A stretch of DNA of 64,000 bases from an uncultured Paenibacillaceae bacterium (GCA_937874515.1 CALNBV010000165.1:10483-74482); one strand, 5' to 3'. Positions 34,520 to 44,193 are shown, numbered from the stretch's first letter. Made by a program: numbers and translations. The notes: generated by a model from the letters alone, not told the origin.

Positions 34520-36334
34520 ATGAAAAGTACGGCTGACCTCACATCAATTAATCCTTCAGATTTAGTCATTACAACCCAATCCTTTGCACTTTTACGAAAG
34601 GAATTATTTAAAAACATCGGACAGAAAAAAGCAAAAGGGTTTCTCTTGCGTTTCGGGAAAGAATTAGGAAGCAATAAAGCAAAAGAATTAATGAAAAAAA
34701 ACTATTCCATTGAGGAATTAGTAAAATTGTCAATTCGAGTTCATGTAAAACTTGGACATGTTTCAGCAGTAGAAACTAACAACCTTCCAGAAAAATTGGA
34801 ACAAGACCTCAAAAATAAGTTGTCAATTATAACGGGGAAGTGGATGGATTCTTTTGAAGTCGATGCCCATTTAGAACACCATGGCATCACCGATGAATGC
34901 GCTTGTTATACTTTGAGCGGTTTTGCAAGCGGTTATTTATCTACTATTTTTAATGACGATATTTTTGTGAAGGAAATAACATGCCGATCTAAAGGAGATG
35001 CAGATTGTTCTTATCACATTAATACAAAAGAATATTGGCAAAAGAATTCAAATGAAGATCTGCCCATTTATGATGATCAAACCATTCTAAACGAATTAGA
35101 AGATACATACGATCAATTGTTATTCCAACGAAATCATTTAAATAAAATAGCTAATTTCCATCGTGAGTTGACCGAAAGCATAATTATGAATAATAGCATT
35201 GAAAATGTAGTGAAAAAGGCCTATGAGATTCTAAATATCCCCATCGTAATTGAAGACTTGCATGGAAATGTCATTGCTCTAAAGGGGATCGATGTTAACA
35301 ATTATAAAAAAATCATTTTAAAAAACAAAAACAGAAAAAAATTAATATATACGACTACCTATGAGAAAATTGAACAAATTCAGTTGTTAACCACTCCTAT
35401 CTTTTTACAAAATAAAGTATTTTCCTTTTGTTCTTTTATTTATATTGCACCAAAAACAACAGATGAGCATGATGACCTCTTTTTGGAAAGATTATCCCTG
35501 GTAGTAGCTTTATGTTTTCTAAATGAAAAGGTTAGTTTTGAAACCAGTGAACGATTAAAAATCTCAGTATTAGATCGATTAGTAAACAAACAATATAATT
35601 CAATCACCGAAATTTCTTCACAATTAAAATACATTACTCCAAACGCCGTCGGGTCTTTTGTTACCCTTTCTCTTACATGCCGCCGTAAAGATAACAACCA
35701 ATCCTCAATTGATTTATATGACCAGCTATTGCAATTGTCAAAAACATTAAAAATGCATTACCTGGAGGGGTTAGTAAGCCAACATAAAGATCAAATCGTC
35801 ATACTACTATGTTCTATTGAGGCTCCTTTTCTTATAAAAAAAATCAACAAAGTATTATCTCATATGGAAAAAACAAATAAGAATCTTATATATAAAATAG
35901 GGATTAGTACTATATTTAATGATTTAGGTGATTTCCAACAGTCTTTGAAACAAGCAGAACAGGCTGTTCGGTTACCACGTCATCAAAAAATCATCCGTTT
36001 TGAGGAATTAGGGCTACTAGGGCCAATGCTGAAAGACATCAATGTTGAAAATTTAAAAGAAATTGCCAACAAGGAATTAGGTACATTACTCGATCATAAT
36101 AATAAAAGTAAGGAACTCCTTCAAACCCTATATGCTTACTTGGGAAATAATGGAAAGCTGGAAAAAACAATGCAGGAATTATCATTATCAATCGGTGGGA
36201 TTCAATATCGTATACGTAAAATTGAAGACATTATTCAGAAAGATTTAAAAGTCTTTTCTACTGCTTCTTATTTACTCATGTTAATTGAGTCACTGATATT
36301 AGTTGGAGAGATAAAAATAGACATTTCCCAATGA
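34520..36334 (+). CDS. XylR_N-V4R-PucR/CdaR hybrid aromatic-response regulator
   Basis: The 604-residue protein begins with an XylR_N-like sensor (LVITTQSFALLRKELFKNIGQKKAKGFLLRFG, about residues 15-110), then a V4R domain (about 115-190) with cysteines in DECACYTLSGFASGY and CRSKGDADCSYH, the aromatic-binding and zinc part of XylR/DmpR. A middle region resembles a GAF/CdaR linker (about 200-400). The C-terminus is PucR-type: a degenerate GGDEF-like region and the HTH_30 LLQTLYAYLGNNGKLEKTMQELSL...IQYRIRKIE. It lacks the sigma-54 AAA+ domain of XylR. It is divergent from the meta-cleavage operon, which it presumably activates. The ATG has aggagg 10 bases upstream. Confidence 0.85.
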   Translation: MKSTADLTSINPSDLVITTQSFALLRKELFKNIGQKKAKGFLLRFGKELGSNKAKELMKKNYSIEELVKLSIRVHVKLGHVSAVETNNLPEKLEQDLKNKLSIITGKWMDSFEVDAHLEHHGITDECACYTLSGFASGYLSTIFNDDIFVKEITCRSKGDADCSYHINTKEYWQKNSNEDLPIYDDQTILNELEDTYDQLLFQRNHLNKIANFHRELTESIIMNNSIENVVKKAYEILNIPIVIEDLHGNVIALKGIDVNNYKKIILKNKNRKKLIYTTTYEKIEQIQLLTTPIFLQNKVFSFCSFIYIAPKTTDEHDDLFLERLSLVVALCFLNEKVSFETSERLKISVLDRLVNKQYNSITEISSQLKYITPNAVGSFVTLSLTCRRKDNNQSSIDLYDQLLQLSKTLKMHYLEGLVSQHKDQIVILLCSIEAPFLIKKINKVLSHMEKTNKNLIYKIGISTIFNDLGDFQQSLKQAEQAVRLPRHQKIIRFEELGLLGPMLKDINVENLKEIANKELGTLLDHNNKSKELLQTLYAYLGNNGKLEKTMQELSLSIGGIQYRIRKIEDIIQKDLKVFSTASYLLMLIESLILVGEIKIDISQ

Positions 36335-36335
36335 C

Positions 36336-37010
36336 TCAATAAGGATTTAACAAAAAGTAATCATTAATTGCCTGAGCTATTTTTAAGACAATTTGATCCT
36401 GTGTCTCCTCCTTTAATAACATGTTCAAATCTTGAGGATTGCTTATATAACCCATTTCTACAATGATGGAAGGCATTTTAAGGGTTTTCATTAAAAAGTA
36501 AGGGGTTCCCTTCATTGGTTTGTTTTTCGTACCGTACAGTTCATTCAAGTGATGTTGCATAAATTGTGCAACTGTAAAACTGGCATGGCTGGGTTGATAA
36601 ATCACCATGGGTCCCCTTACATTTGCATTTTTTGACCAATTCACATGAAGGCTGATAAACAGTTTCGGCTTTAAGGTCTCTGCAATTAACTTCCTTTGAT
36701 TTAAGTCCCTTTTATGTCTGCTTAAATGTTGAAAAAGGCTGTCATCACTTAGGGCATAGTCATGGAGTCTGGTTACTCCCACATGATAGGATTGCTTGTG
36801 CAGTAGTTTATACAGTTTTGCGCCGATGGCTAAATTGATATCTTTTTCTAGAATTTCTCCCGAAGAAGTTCCCCCATCGATTCCACCATGACCTACATCA
36901 ATGATGATATCCACAGGTTGCGGGACGATTTGGGCGTGTACTGGTTGAGAAATAAACAAACAAAGGATAATTGCACTAAAAATAAGGGGAATTTTAAATA
37001 GGTAATTCAA
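36336..37010 (-). CDS. N-acetylmuramoyl-L-alanine amidase, CwlD-like
   Basis: The 224-residue protein has a signal peptide (about residues 1-26, ending QPVHAQ) and an Amidase_3 zinc domain with DVGHGGIDGG, the zinc-binding Glu in EKDINLAI, the second His in ISLHVNWSKN and the catalytic Glu in IVEMGYISN. CwlD of B. subtilis, of similar length, makes muramic-delta-lactam in spore cortex; a general autolysin is the alternative. It is convergent with the V4R regulator gene (1-base gap) and has no spore neighbours, so the role is open. Confidence 0.85.
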   Translation of the reverse strand: MNYLFKIPLIFSAIILCLFISQPVHAQIVPQPVDIIIDVGHGGIDGGTSSGEILEKDINLAIGAKLYKLLHKQSYHVGVTRLHDYALSDDSLFQHLSRHKRDLNQRKLIAETLKPKLFISLHVNWSKNANVRGPMVIYQPSHASFTVAQFMQHHLNELYGTKNKPMKGTPYFLMKTLKMPSIIVEMGYISNPQDLNMLLKEETQDQIVLKIAQAINDYFLLNPY

Positions 37011-37096
37011 GATTCATCCCATCCCGTTACTGAATTTGCAAATACCTAATTATATATTCCCTAAAATAGGCTCATCATACATCAAGTGTTATGAAT

Positions 37097-37145
37097 AAAA
37101 AAAGTGTGACCCAAAAGAATATCCTTTTGGCTCACACTTTTTTTT
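37097..37145. terminator. Strong bidirectional terminator after rpmA
   Basis: aaagtgtga-c-ccaaaag pairs with cttttgg-c-tcacacttt around a short A+T loop, with A/T runs on both sides. It ends the rplU-prp-rpmA operon where other bacilli usually continue to spo0B-obg. Confidence 0.88.
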
Positions 37146-37151
37146 CATTAA

Positions 37152-37442
37152 TTAAGCTTCGTTAGCTACAGGTTCGATCACAACTTGTTTGCGATCACGA
37201 CCAAGACGTTTGAAACGAACGATTCCGTCTGCTAATGCAAACAAAGTGTCGTCTCCGCCACGGCCTACGTTAGCACCAGGATAAACTTTAGTCCCACGTT
37301 GGCGGTATAAAATGTTTCCTGCTTTTACGAATTGTCCGTCAGCACGTTTAGCGCCAAGACGTTTTGAAATGGAGTCACGACCGTTCTTGGTACTACCTAC
37401 CCCTTTTTTCGATGCGAAAAACTGAAGATCCATTTTTAACAT
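37152..37442 (-). CDS. rpmA: 50S ribosomal protein L27 with cleavable N-terminal extension
   Basis: The 96-residue protein starts [24 protein letters not shown]. In Firmicutes the first nine or so residues (ending in LQFF) are removed by the Prp protease encoded next door, exposing the functional N-terminus that reaches the peptidyl-transferase centre. The ATG at 37442 has gaggaggtgg upstream; an upstream in-frame TTG lies inside that ribosome-binding site and is rejected. Confidence 0.97.
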   Translation of the reverse strand: MLKMDLQFFASKKGVGSTKNGRDSISKRLGAKRADGQFVKAGNILYRQRGTKVYPGANVGRGGDDTLFALADGIVRFKRLGRDRKQVVIEPVANEA

Positions 37443-37461
37443 TGAGATCCACCTCCTCAAT

Positions 37462-37791
37462 TTATTTTTCCGTTAATTTTACAAAAGAGCTATGCTCTTT
37501 TTGAATTTCCTTTAAGGAAACAATCATCGCTTCTAATAAAAGCTGGATTTGCTCCTGCTTTTTAGCAGGGTAATCCGATGGGATCCAACAAGTTAAATCG
37601 CCGCTTTTCCCCTGACGCACAGGCAGTTCGATTCCTACAAGAACCTCAATAGAATTATAAATTCCTATGGAAATTGCAGAAACAGCTGCACAGACAATGT
37701 CTTCTCCGTGGTCAGCATAACAGGCGTGTCCTGTTATGGAAAATTCAGCAACAGAACCATCAGGATTCCGCTTAATTTTAATACGAATCAT
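37462..37791 (-). CDS. prp: Ribosomal-processing cysteine protease Prp
   Basis: The 109-residue protein (YsxB family) has the catalytic dyad His22 in [19 protein letters not shown] and Cys34 in the same segment, at the same numbers as Staphylococcus aureus Prp. It cleaves the N-terminal extension of L27, the product of the next gene. It sits between rplU and rpmA with 4- and 19-base gaps, the conserved Firmicutes order. Confidence 0.95.
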   Translation of the reverse strand: MIRIKIKRNPDGSVAEFSITGHACYADHGEDIVCAAVSAISIGIYNSIEVLVGIELPVRQGKSGDLTCWIPSDYPAKKQEQIQLLLEAMIVSLKEIQKEHSSFVKLTEK

Positions 37792-37795
37792 GGAA

Positions 37796-38107
37796 TTAAG
37801 CCTGGATGGATTCTACAACCACTTTCGTGTATGGTTGACGATGTCCATGTTTACGGCGGTTGTTTTTCTTCGCTTTGTATTTAAACACGATGATTTTTTT
37901 AGCTTTCCCGTGTTTTTCAACTTTAGCGGTAACTGTCGCACCTTCAACAACAGGAGCGCCTACTTTCACACCGTTTTCGTCTTTTACAAGAAGAACGCGG
38001 TCAAAAGTAACGGTTTCGCCTTGTTCTTGGGGAAGTTTCTCGATGTAGAGTTCGCTTCCTTGTTCAACTTTGTATTGTTTGCCACCAGTTTCAATAATTG
38101 CGTACAT
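37796..38107 (-). CDS. rplU: 50S ribosomal protein L21
   Basis: The 103-residue protein starts [20 protein letters not shown] and ends with the L21 signature [22 protein letters not shown]. Length is standard. It is first in rplU-prp-rpmA and preceded by a structured leader. Confidence 0.98.
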   Translation of the reverse strand: MYAIIETGGKQYKVEQGSELYIEKLPQEQGETVTFDRVLLVKDENGVKVGAPVVEGATVTAKVEKHGKAKKIIVFKYKAKKNNRRKHGHRQPYTKVVVESIQA

Positions 38108-38230
38108 TGCTGCACCTCCTTAATATTATACTAAGACTCGCCGATTGCAGGTGTGACGCAGGGTCAACTTATTACCTGTTCCGTGCGGTTGTAGTCTGTC
38201 TGAGGTGTCAGACACACTAATCAACAAATA
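38108..38230 (-). promoter_or_regulatory. Candidate L21 leader (autoregulatory RNA)
   Basis: The 150 bases between rng and rplU contain several short inverted repeats, including gtgtctgacacct / cagacagac elements and a gacgcag/acctg-rich block, just before the ribosome-binding site. Bacillus rplU has an L21 leader RNA at this place. The match is by position and appearance only; a covariance search would decide. Confidence 0.5.
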
Positions 38231-38257
38231 ACAGAATATCACATTGGCCATGAGAAA

Positions 38258-39730
38258 TCAACTAAATTCCGGGTTAACTCGTCTTTCTGCCTCTTCTATC
38301 TTTCCGATAAAAGCAATATGATACTGATCTTCTCTTAAGTCTGGACGTTCTATGAATTTCAACAAAAGTTGAAGTTCCTCATTTAACCGTGAACTCATAG
38401 TACATTCATTACCTTCTATGTAGGAAATAGTGACTGGATTCATTTCTACTACAATAGCTTCAGGCTCTGCTGTCCTTGCATATTCCCTTAATTCCCTTTC
38501 CAAATTAGCGGCCATTGTGTCAAAAGATACTATTCTTCCCTGGCCTTTACAACAAGGACATTCCCTGGTTAGAGTAACCTCCAGATTTCCCCTTATCCTT
38601 TTCCTTGTTAATTCAAGTAAACCAAGACGGGTAAAACCAAGAATACGAGTCCTTGTCCCATCTTTTTGCAATCCTTTTTCCATCAAATTCAGGATTTCCT
38701 GACGGTATTCTTCCTGATCAATATTGATAAAATCAATAATAATGATCCCTGCAATGTCTCGAAGGCGTATTTGTCTTGCTATTTCATAACAGGCTTCTTT
38801 ATTCGTTTTCACTACAGTCCGTTCCAAATCATCAGTGCCTGTAAACTTCCCTGTGTTGATATCAATGACAGTAAGAGCTTCCGTATAGTCTATGATTAAA
38901 TACCCACCATTTTTCAACCATACCTTACGATTCATCGCCTTATTTAGTTCTTCTTCTAATTTATAGCAGGAGAAAATCCCTTCTTTCCTTTGATACCATT
39001 GAATTTTTCCACTTAGTTCAGGGCGGTATTTCTGAAGAAGGCCACGGAGAAACTGGGCAATTTCCAGATCATCAACAATTAATTCATCAACCTGATTACT
39101 TATCATATCCCTGGCCATTTTCGTAAGTACATCATAATCCTCATACAAAAGAACCGGTGGAGATTCCCTTTTCCACTTTGCAATTACACTTTCCCAACGG
39201 GTGCGAAGAATATGTAAATCCAGTGCAAATTCACTGGAATCTACTCCTTTTGCTTCAGTCCGAATAATCGCGCCATCTTGATTGGAGAGCATTTCCCTGG
39301 CAATTGTGCTCAAGCGATCCCGCTCTTCCTCTTTCTGTATCCTGCGGGAAACACCAACATAAGATTCCATAGGCAAGTAAACACAATAGCGTCCAGCTAG
39401 AGAAATCTTGCAGGTCACTTTCGCTCCTTTATTCCCATTGGCTTCTTTTACAATTTGGACAAGCAATTCTTGCCCTTGCTGGACACATTGGGATATTGTC
39501 TTTCCTCCAGAAAGGCAATCCTTCACATGTAAGAAAGCGTTTTTTTCATCTCCTATATTAATAAAAGCGGCTTCCATGCCTGGTAGCACATCCACCACTT
39601 TTCCTTTATAAATGTTCCCGGACCGAAAGACCTGATCAGCCCGGTCAATATAAAATTCAACTGGTACATTATGTTCAAGTAAAGCAATTCTTTTTTCTTG
39701 TTTTAGTACATTTACAATAACCTTTTTCAA
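38258..39730 (-). CDS. rng: Ribonuclease G/E family endoribonuclease
   Basis: The 490-residue protein has an S1 domain at residues 37-120 (GNIYKGKVVDVLPGMEAAFINIG), the catalytic DNase I-like region with TVIDINTGKFTG and IIIIDFINI (metal-binding aspartates), and the zinc link CPCCKGQG. It lacks the long C-terminal scaffold of E. coli RNase E, so it is an RNase G-type enzyme for 16S rRNA maturation and mRNA decay. B. subtilis lacks this gene at this position. Confidence 0.93.
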   Translation of the reverse strand: MKKVIVNVLKQEKRIALLEHNVPVEFYIDRADQVFRSGNIYKGKVVDVLPGMEAAFINIGDEKNAFLHVKDCLSGGKTISQCVQQGQELLVQIVKEANGNKGAKVTCKISLAGRYCVYLPMESYVGVSRRIQKEEERDRLSTIAREMLSNQDGAIIRTEAKGVDSSEFALDLHILRTRWESVIAKWKRESPPVLLYEDYDVLTKMARDMISNQVDELIVDDLEIAQFLRGLLQKYRPELSGKIQWYQRKEGIFSCYKLEEELNKAMNRKVWLKNGGYLIIDYTEALTVIDINTGKFTGTDDLERTVVKTNKEACYEIARQIRLRDIAGIIIIDFINIDQEEYRQEILNLMEKGLQKDGTRTRILGFTRLGLLELTRKRIRGNLEVTLTRECPCCKGQGRIVSFDTMAANLERELREYARTAEPEAIVVEMNPVTISYIEGNECTMSSRLNEELQLLLKFIERPDLREDQYHIAFIGKIEEAERRVNPEFS

Positions 39731-39765
39731 TGGGTTTCCCCCTCAGTATCATCTAACTATCTATT

Positions 39766-40605
39766 TTACCGCAAAAGCTGTTCCATTGCACAATGGGGGG
39801 TTTTTTCAAAAAAACAAGAAAGCAATTCTTTCTCAGTAATAAAAGATGGACCATCTTCCACAGATGAAGAAACACAAAATTGTTGATAGTTTTGCCTTTT
39901 TATCATTTTTGCGGCCCTTTGTACGGTCATCCCTGCTGGGACCTGTACCCTGCGCAATGGAAGGCCTGTGGACAGTTGATCCATTCCATAATAACGGGCC
40001 AGAAGAAAACGAAGAAACTGAAAATGGAGTAAACGATAGGCCATTATATTGCTAAATAAAAGATAAAAAGCAATCCCCAGTCCATTAACATGAATCATAG
40101 GCTGCTTTATACTCCATAAAATGAGCAACACTGCCCCTGCCAAACTGATGAGGATGGATAATAATACTGATTTGCGATAAGGAAGAACAAGGCTGTATAA
40201 CGTATGGAGAATTTTTCCCCCATCTAATGGCCATATAGGAAGCAAATTAAACCCTCCCACAAGAACATTACAATACATAAAAAAGGCCGCCCATTCCTGG
40301 GGTAATAATCCATAGGCACCCAATTCTCTTGCCAAGAAATAAAGAATTAAATTAACAAAGGGGCCTGCTAGGGCAACCAGGATCTCTGATTTAGGTGATG
40401 TATTCCCCAGTTCTTCTACATGTGCTACTCCACCAAAAGGCAATAATTCAATTCCCCTAATTCGCCACTTGAAATAGTTAGCAGCGAAGTAATGTCCCAG
40501 TTCATGCATTAAAACCACGGAAAAAAAAACAATGACCTGAACGATTTGTCCGGTCATAATGGCCAGCAACATCACGACCCAGAAAAGAGGATGAACCTGA
40601 AACAT
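39766..40605 (-). CDS. spoIVFB: Intramembrane metalloprotease SpoIVFB
   Basis: This site-2-type M50 protease cleaves pro-sigma-K in the mother cell. The protein of 279 residues has the zinc motif LMHELGHYFAA near residue 36, the LLPIWPLDGGK motif with the third ligand, six likely membrane segments and a C-terminal CBS-like part. The ATG at 40605 (MFQVHPLFW) matches the family start and lies just after the spoIVFA stop; a longer frame overlaps spoIVFA by 44 bases. The ribosome-binding site is weak, consistent with translational coupling. Confidence 0.9.
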   Translation of the reverse strand: MFQVHPLFWVVMLLAIMTGQIVQVIVFFSVVLMHELGHYFAANYFKWRIRGIELLPFGGVAHVEELGNTSPKSEILVALAGPFVNLILYFLARELGAYGLLPQEWAAFFMYCNVLVGGFNLLPIWPLDGGKILHTLYSLVLPYRKSVLLSILISLAGAVLLILWSIKQPMIHVNGLGIAFYLLFSNIMAYRLLHFQFLRFLLARYYGMDQLSTGLPLRRVQVPAGMTVQRAAKMIKRQNYQQFCVSSSVEDGPSFITEKELLSCFFEKTPHCAMEQLLR

Positions 40606-40609
40606 TGGC

Positions 40610-41404
40610 CTATTCAAACTGGACCACGCTTCTGGGATCAATAAACTTCCCATCTTTCTTTATCGCAAAGTAAAGGCCTTTTTCTGAAGTCTGAGAGACC
40701 TTTCCTAAAGATTGTTGCACTTCCACCCAATCATTTATTGCAACAGAATTGGCTTCAAATCCTCCATACCAGGATTCCAATCCTTTGCTGTGTTGGATAA
40801 CTACAGTTTTCCCCATTCCATCCTTTTCCCCAACAAAGATGACTTTTCCGTTATCAATGGATTTTACAACGGAATCCATACTTTGAATATAAACACCTTT
40901 TTCCGGTGGATTCATTACACTTACAACTCCAAGAGCAGGTCCCTTAAGCAAAGAATTTTTGCCCTGTTGTAAAACAGGTTGTGCTTGATCTGCCAGTGGG
41001 CCAATGGAGGGCAATAGGGCAGGGAGGGCACCGAACTTCTCTTCATACCAATTGGTCAATGCGGTAAAATTATAGGAACGAGTGAGTACTTCATAGAGTA
41101 AATCTTTATAGGGGCGAGTCTGTGGGAATTGAGAGGTAGAAATAAAGTAAGCGCCACTTAAGAGGAAAAGAGAAACCATAATTCGTATAAACCAGGTATT
41201 CCCTTTTCTTTTCTTTTCTTTAACAGCTGGATTATACCAGTAATCTTCATCATCAGGCGTGGAAATATCGCGATGTAATTCAGTTGAATCTACTTCAGGA
41301 GTATCAAAAAAATAAGAAGAGTAGGTGTCCTCCATTTTTTTACGCAAAAGGCGAACACGTTCTTCTCTTCTTCGTTTAATTCCATCATTATTAAAATTAG
41401 ACAT
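40610..41404 (-). CDS. spoIVFA: SpoIVFA, inhibitor/scaffold of SpoIVFB
   Basis: The 264-residue protein has a charged cytoplasmic N-terminus, one membrane segment (about residues 71-90, WFIRIMVSLFLLSGAYFIS) and a C-terminal LytM/peptidase M23-like domain (about 165-262) in which the HxH and catalytic residues look degenerate (VVIQHSKGLESWYGGF). SpoIVFA holds SpoIVFB inactive with BofA until SpoIVB cleaves it. Adjacent spoIVFB confirms the call. Confidence 0.9.
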   Translation of the reverse strand: MSNFNNDGIKRRREERVRLLRKKMEDTYSSYFFDTPEVDSTELHRDISTPDDEDYWYNPAVKEKKRKGNTWFIRIMVSLFLLSGAYFISTSQFPQTRPYKDLLYEVLTRSYNFTALTNWYEEKFGALPALLPSIGPLADQAQPVLQQGKNSLLKGPALGVVSVMNPPEKGVYIQSMDSVVKSIDNGKVIFVGEKDGMGKTVVIQHSKGLESWYGGFEANSVAINDWVEVQQSLGKVSQTSEKGLYFAIKKDGKFIDPRSVVQFE

Positions 41405-41474
41405 GATTTTATCCCCCTACCCTCTTATCTCAATAAAACATATGAGAGCTGGGGACAGGTTATGTCCAATTATT

Positions 41475-42599
41475 TTATTCGAAGGTTAATTTCTTGTGGC
41501 GCATGCCAATATTTAAAACCATACCCATAATTAAAAAGTTAGAGACTAAAGAACTACCTCCGTAACTTACAAAGGGAAGAGTAATCCCTGTGATTGGCAT
41601 TAATTGAATGGTCATCCCAATATTTTCAAAAATCTGGAAGACAAACATGCCAATAACTCCTGTGACAACATACATGCCAAACATATCTTTAGCATTCATG
41701 GCAATGCGGACCATGCGATAAATCATAAAGAAGAAAATTAAAATTAAAATACTGCTGCCGATGAAACCCAATTCCTCTGCAATAACTGTAAATACAAAAT
41801 CGCTTTCTCCAACAGGTACCCAGCCATAGCGAGCCTGTGTTCCTTCCCCGATTCCTTTTCCGAATAGCTTACCTGACCCAACCGCAGTTAAAGACTGAAG
41901 TAAATGATAACCATCAGGGTGAGTTTCCGGTTGCCACCAGGATTCTATACGACTCCATTGGTGTCTACGAACAATTTTAAAGAAAAAATCATTTGCAAAA
42001 AAATATAACAAAGTCAATATGCCAAATAAGCCCACAGTTGCAGAACCCAACATCACATAAAAACGTTTATGCAATCCTGAAACGACTAACATACTAATCA
42101 TGATTCCCATAAACACCATTGCTGTTCCTAAATCAGGTTGGACCAAAATTAATAAAAGTGGAATCCCGATTAACAATAATACAGGCATTAAATCCTTAAA
42201 TGTTTCAATGGACTCGTCCCGTTCACTTTTATCAGAAAGATATTTGGCAACAGACATAATCACAAACAGTTTCATTAATTCTGAAGGTTGAAAGTTAATC
42301 CCATTAAAACTATACCAACTATGAGCCCCCATTTGGGCTGGGGTAAATAATACACCGATGAGCAATACAATACCAAATCCATAAAGAGGATAGGAGAAAT
42401 TGCTAATGGTATTGTAATCAAATAGCAATATACCAAATAAAACAGCAAACCCCATGCCATAGAAGAACAATTGCTTCCATTCATCATTTGTATTGGGAGT
42501 TGCACCTGAAATGCCGATAAAACTAAATACTGCTAAACATAGAATCAAAAGAATCATAACCCAGTCTAAGCTGCGAAAATACCTTTTATTAAAATCCAT
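41475..42599 (-). CDS. rodA: SEDS-family peptidoglycan polymerase, RodA-like
   Basis: The 374-residue membrane protein has about ten segments and the SEDS motifs FQPSELMKLFVIM, PDLGTAMVF and PITGITLPFVSYGGSSL. SEDS proteins polymerise glycan strands with a partner penicillin-binding protein. Its place after minD and in the mre-min cluster suggests RodA, the elongation enzyme, rather than FtsW or SpoVE. The ATG at 42599 has a near-perfect ggaggaa upstream; longer frames overlap minD. Confidence 0.9.
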   Translation of the reverse strand: MDFNKRYFRSLDWVMILLILCLAVFSFIGISGATPNTNDEWKQLFFYGMGFAVLFGILLFDYNTISNFSYPLYGFGIVLLIGVLFTPAQMGAHSWYSFNGINFQPSELMKLFVIMSVAKYLSDKSERDESIETFKDLMPVLLLIGIPLLLILVQPDLGTAMVFMGIMISMLVVSGLHKRFYVMLGSATVGLFGILTLLYFFANDFFFKIVRRHQWSRIESWWQPETHPDGYHLLQSLTAVGSGKLFGKGIGEGTQARYGWVPVGESDFVFTVIAEELGFIGSSILILIFFFMIYRMVRIAMNAKDMFGMYVVTGVIGMFVFQIFENIGMTIQLMPITGITLPFVSYGGSSLVSNFLIMGMVLNIGMRHKKLTFE

Positions 42600-42630
42600 T
42601 CTGCTTCCTCCAAAATTCTGCAGATGAAGG

Positions 42631-43431
42631 CTAGTGTATCCCAAACATTTTCTTCATTTTCTTCATAAAGCCATCGTTTGTTTCATACAAATTCATGAAA
42701 GGCACTGAATCTCCAAGCATACGGCGTGCAATATTGCGATAGGCAATACCCGCTTTCGCTTCATGATTCATAGCTACCGGTTCTTTCAAATGTAAATGTT
42801 TGATTACTTCTTCATCATCAGGAACATATCCAATTGGATCTACAGATAACATTGTAACCACATCATCTACGTCTAACATTTCTCCATTCTTCACAAGATT
42901 GGGACGAATTCGATTCACCACCAAATAAGTCTCAAACATCTTTTCTTGTTCTAAAAGACCGATGACACGATCTGCATCCCGAATGGACGAGATATCAGGT
43001 GTTGTAACTACAATCGCTTTATCCGCACCTGCAATAGCATTTCTAAAACCATGTTCAATGCCTGCAGGACAATCTATTAATATTATATCAAATTCATTTT
43101 TTAATTCATTAATCAGTTCCTTCATTTGCCTAGGTTCGATACACGACTTATCCTTCGTTTGCGCAGCAGGCAACAAATAAAGCAAATCTTCAAATCGTTT
43201 ATCTTTCAATAAGGCTTGATGTATCTTACAAGTGCCCTCTATTACATCAACCAAATCAAAAATAATGCGGTTTTCTAAACCCATTACTAAATCCAAATTA
43301 CGCAATCCAATATCCGTATCTACCATACATACCTTTTTGCCCAGCTGCGCAAGGGCTGTACCGATGTTTGCTGTCGTTGTTGTTTTACCAACCCCACCTT
43401 TTCCTGAAGTCACAACGATTGCCTCTCCCAT
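42631..43431 (-). CDS. minD: Septum-site determining ATPase MinD
   Basis: The 266-residue protein has the deviant Walker A motif GKGGVGKTTTTAN, DTDIGLRNLD and the C-terminal amphipathic membrane-targeting helix FMKKMKKMFGIH. MinD recruits MinC to block FtsZ rings at the poles. It follows minC by 27 bases. Confidence 0.97.
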   Translation of the reverse strand: MGEAIVVTSGKGGVGKTTTTANIGTALAQLGKKVCMVDTDIGLRNLDLVMGLENRIIFDLVDVIEGTCKIHQALLKDKRFEDLLYLLPAAQTKDKSCIEPRQMKELINELKNEFDIILIDCPAGIEHGFRNAIAGADKAIVVTTPDISSIRDADRVIGLLEQEKMFETYLVVNRIRPNLVKNGEMLDVDDVVTMLSVDPIGYVPDDEEVIKHLHLKEPVAMNHEAKAGIAYRNIARRMLGDSVPFMNLYETNDGFMKKMKKMFGIH

Positions 43432-43458
43432 GAAGAATCCCCCTCTTCCGCATCATCC

Positions 43459-44130
43459 TTACCATGTAATCTGACCCAGATCTGGACGTACTTTATACAA
43501 TTGATTTATCTTTTCGATGGCCATACGGCCTTCAGTAATATAAGCAAACTCCATTTCTGTTATGGTGTCCATCCATTCATCAGGGGGGCGGCTAATAATA
43601 TTAGCGATCCGAAGTTGGATAGGATCCATTTCTAAGGCAGCAATAATACATTCTTCCTTCCCTTCGCATCCTGCATGGGCGGAGCCCCTTAAAGAACCAA
43701 AAATCAAAATATTCCCGGTACAGGAAACAAATCCACCTGGATTCACATCACCAAGCAACAGTAAGTCCCCCGCATGTTCAAGAACTTGACCAGAACGAAC
43801 TGTACGAGTCACAATTTTCACCTGTGAAGACAGTTTATCAATAAGGGCTTCCTGTTTAGTAATAACATCCGTATCAATGGATTTAACCAGGAGGTTGCCT
43901 CGCCTCCCTACTATTTCCATAAGTGTTACCCTTTGTTCTTCCGTTAAATATCGTTTCCCTAACTTAATGGAAATAGGAATGACTGGACCCGTTAGAAACT
44001 GCTGAGGATTATATTCTATTTTCTCCTCTAGTTCGTCAAATAGCTCTTGTAAAGAGCATGTATCATCTAAATAAAAAGCGAGGCCATCTTTCGTCCCTTT
44101 TATTACTATATTACGTTTTGTAATTGTCAT
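43459..44130 (-). CDS. minC: Septum-site determining protein MinC
   Basis: The 223-residue protein has a MinC N-terminal domain (about 1-105) and a C-terminal beta-helix with repeats GDLLLLGDVNPGG, GNILIFGSLRGSAHAG. MinC inhibits FtsZ polymerisation and binds MinD. Standard length and order mreD-minC-minD. Confidence 0.95.
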   Translation of the reverse strand: MTITKRNIVIKGTKDGLAFYLDDTCSLQELFDELEEKIEYNPQQFLTGPVIPISIKLGKRYLTEEQRVTLMEIVGRRGNLLVKSIDTDVITKQEALIDKLSSQVKIVTRTVRSGQVLEHAGDLLLLGDVNPGGFVSCTGNILIFGSLRGSAHAGCEGKEECIIAALEMDPIQLRIANIISRPPDEWMDTITEMEFAYITEGRMAIEKINQLYKVRPDLGQITW

Positions 44131-44193
44131 AGATAGGATTTCACCTCACACCCTGATTACTTCGCCAATGGTGAGTTATTTTCCTTCCAACCT

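Noticed and set aside
37443..37460. Upstream TTG start of rpmA
   Set aside because: It lies inside the ribosome-binding site and would spoil the MLKMDLQFF extension known to be cut by Prp.
43562..43789. 75-codon frame opposite minC
   Set aside because: It lies within minC, whose beta-helix repeats are intact; shadow frame.
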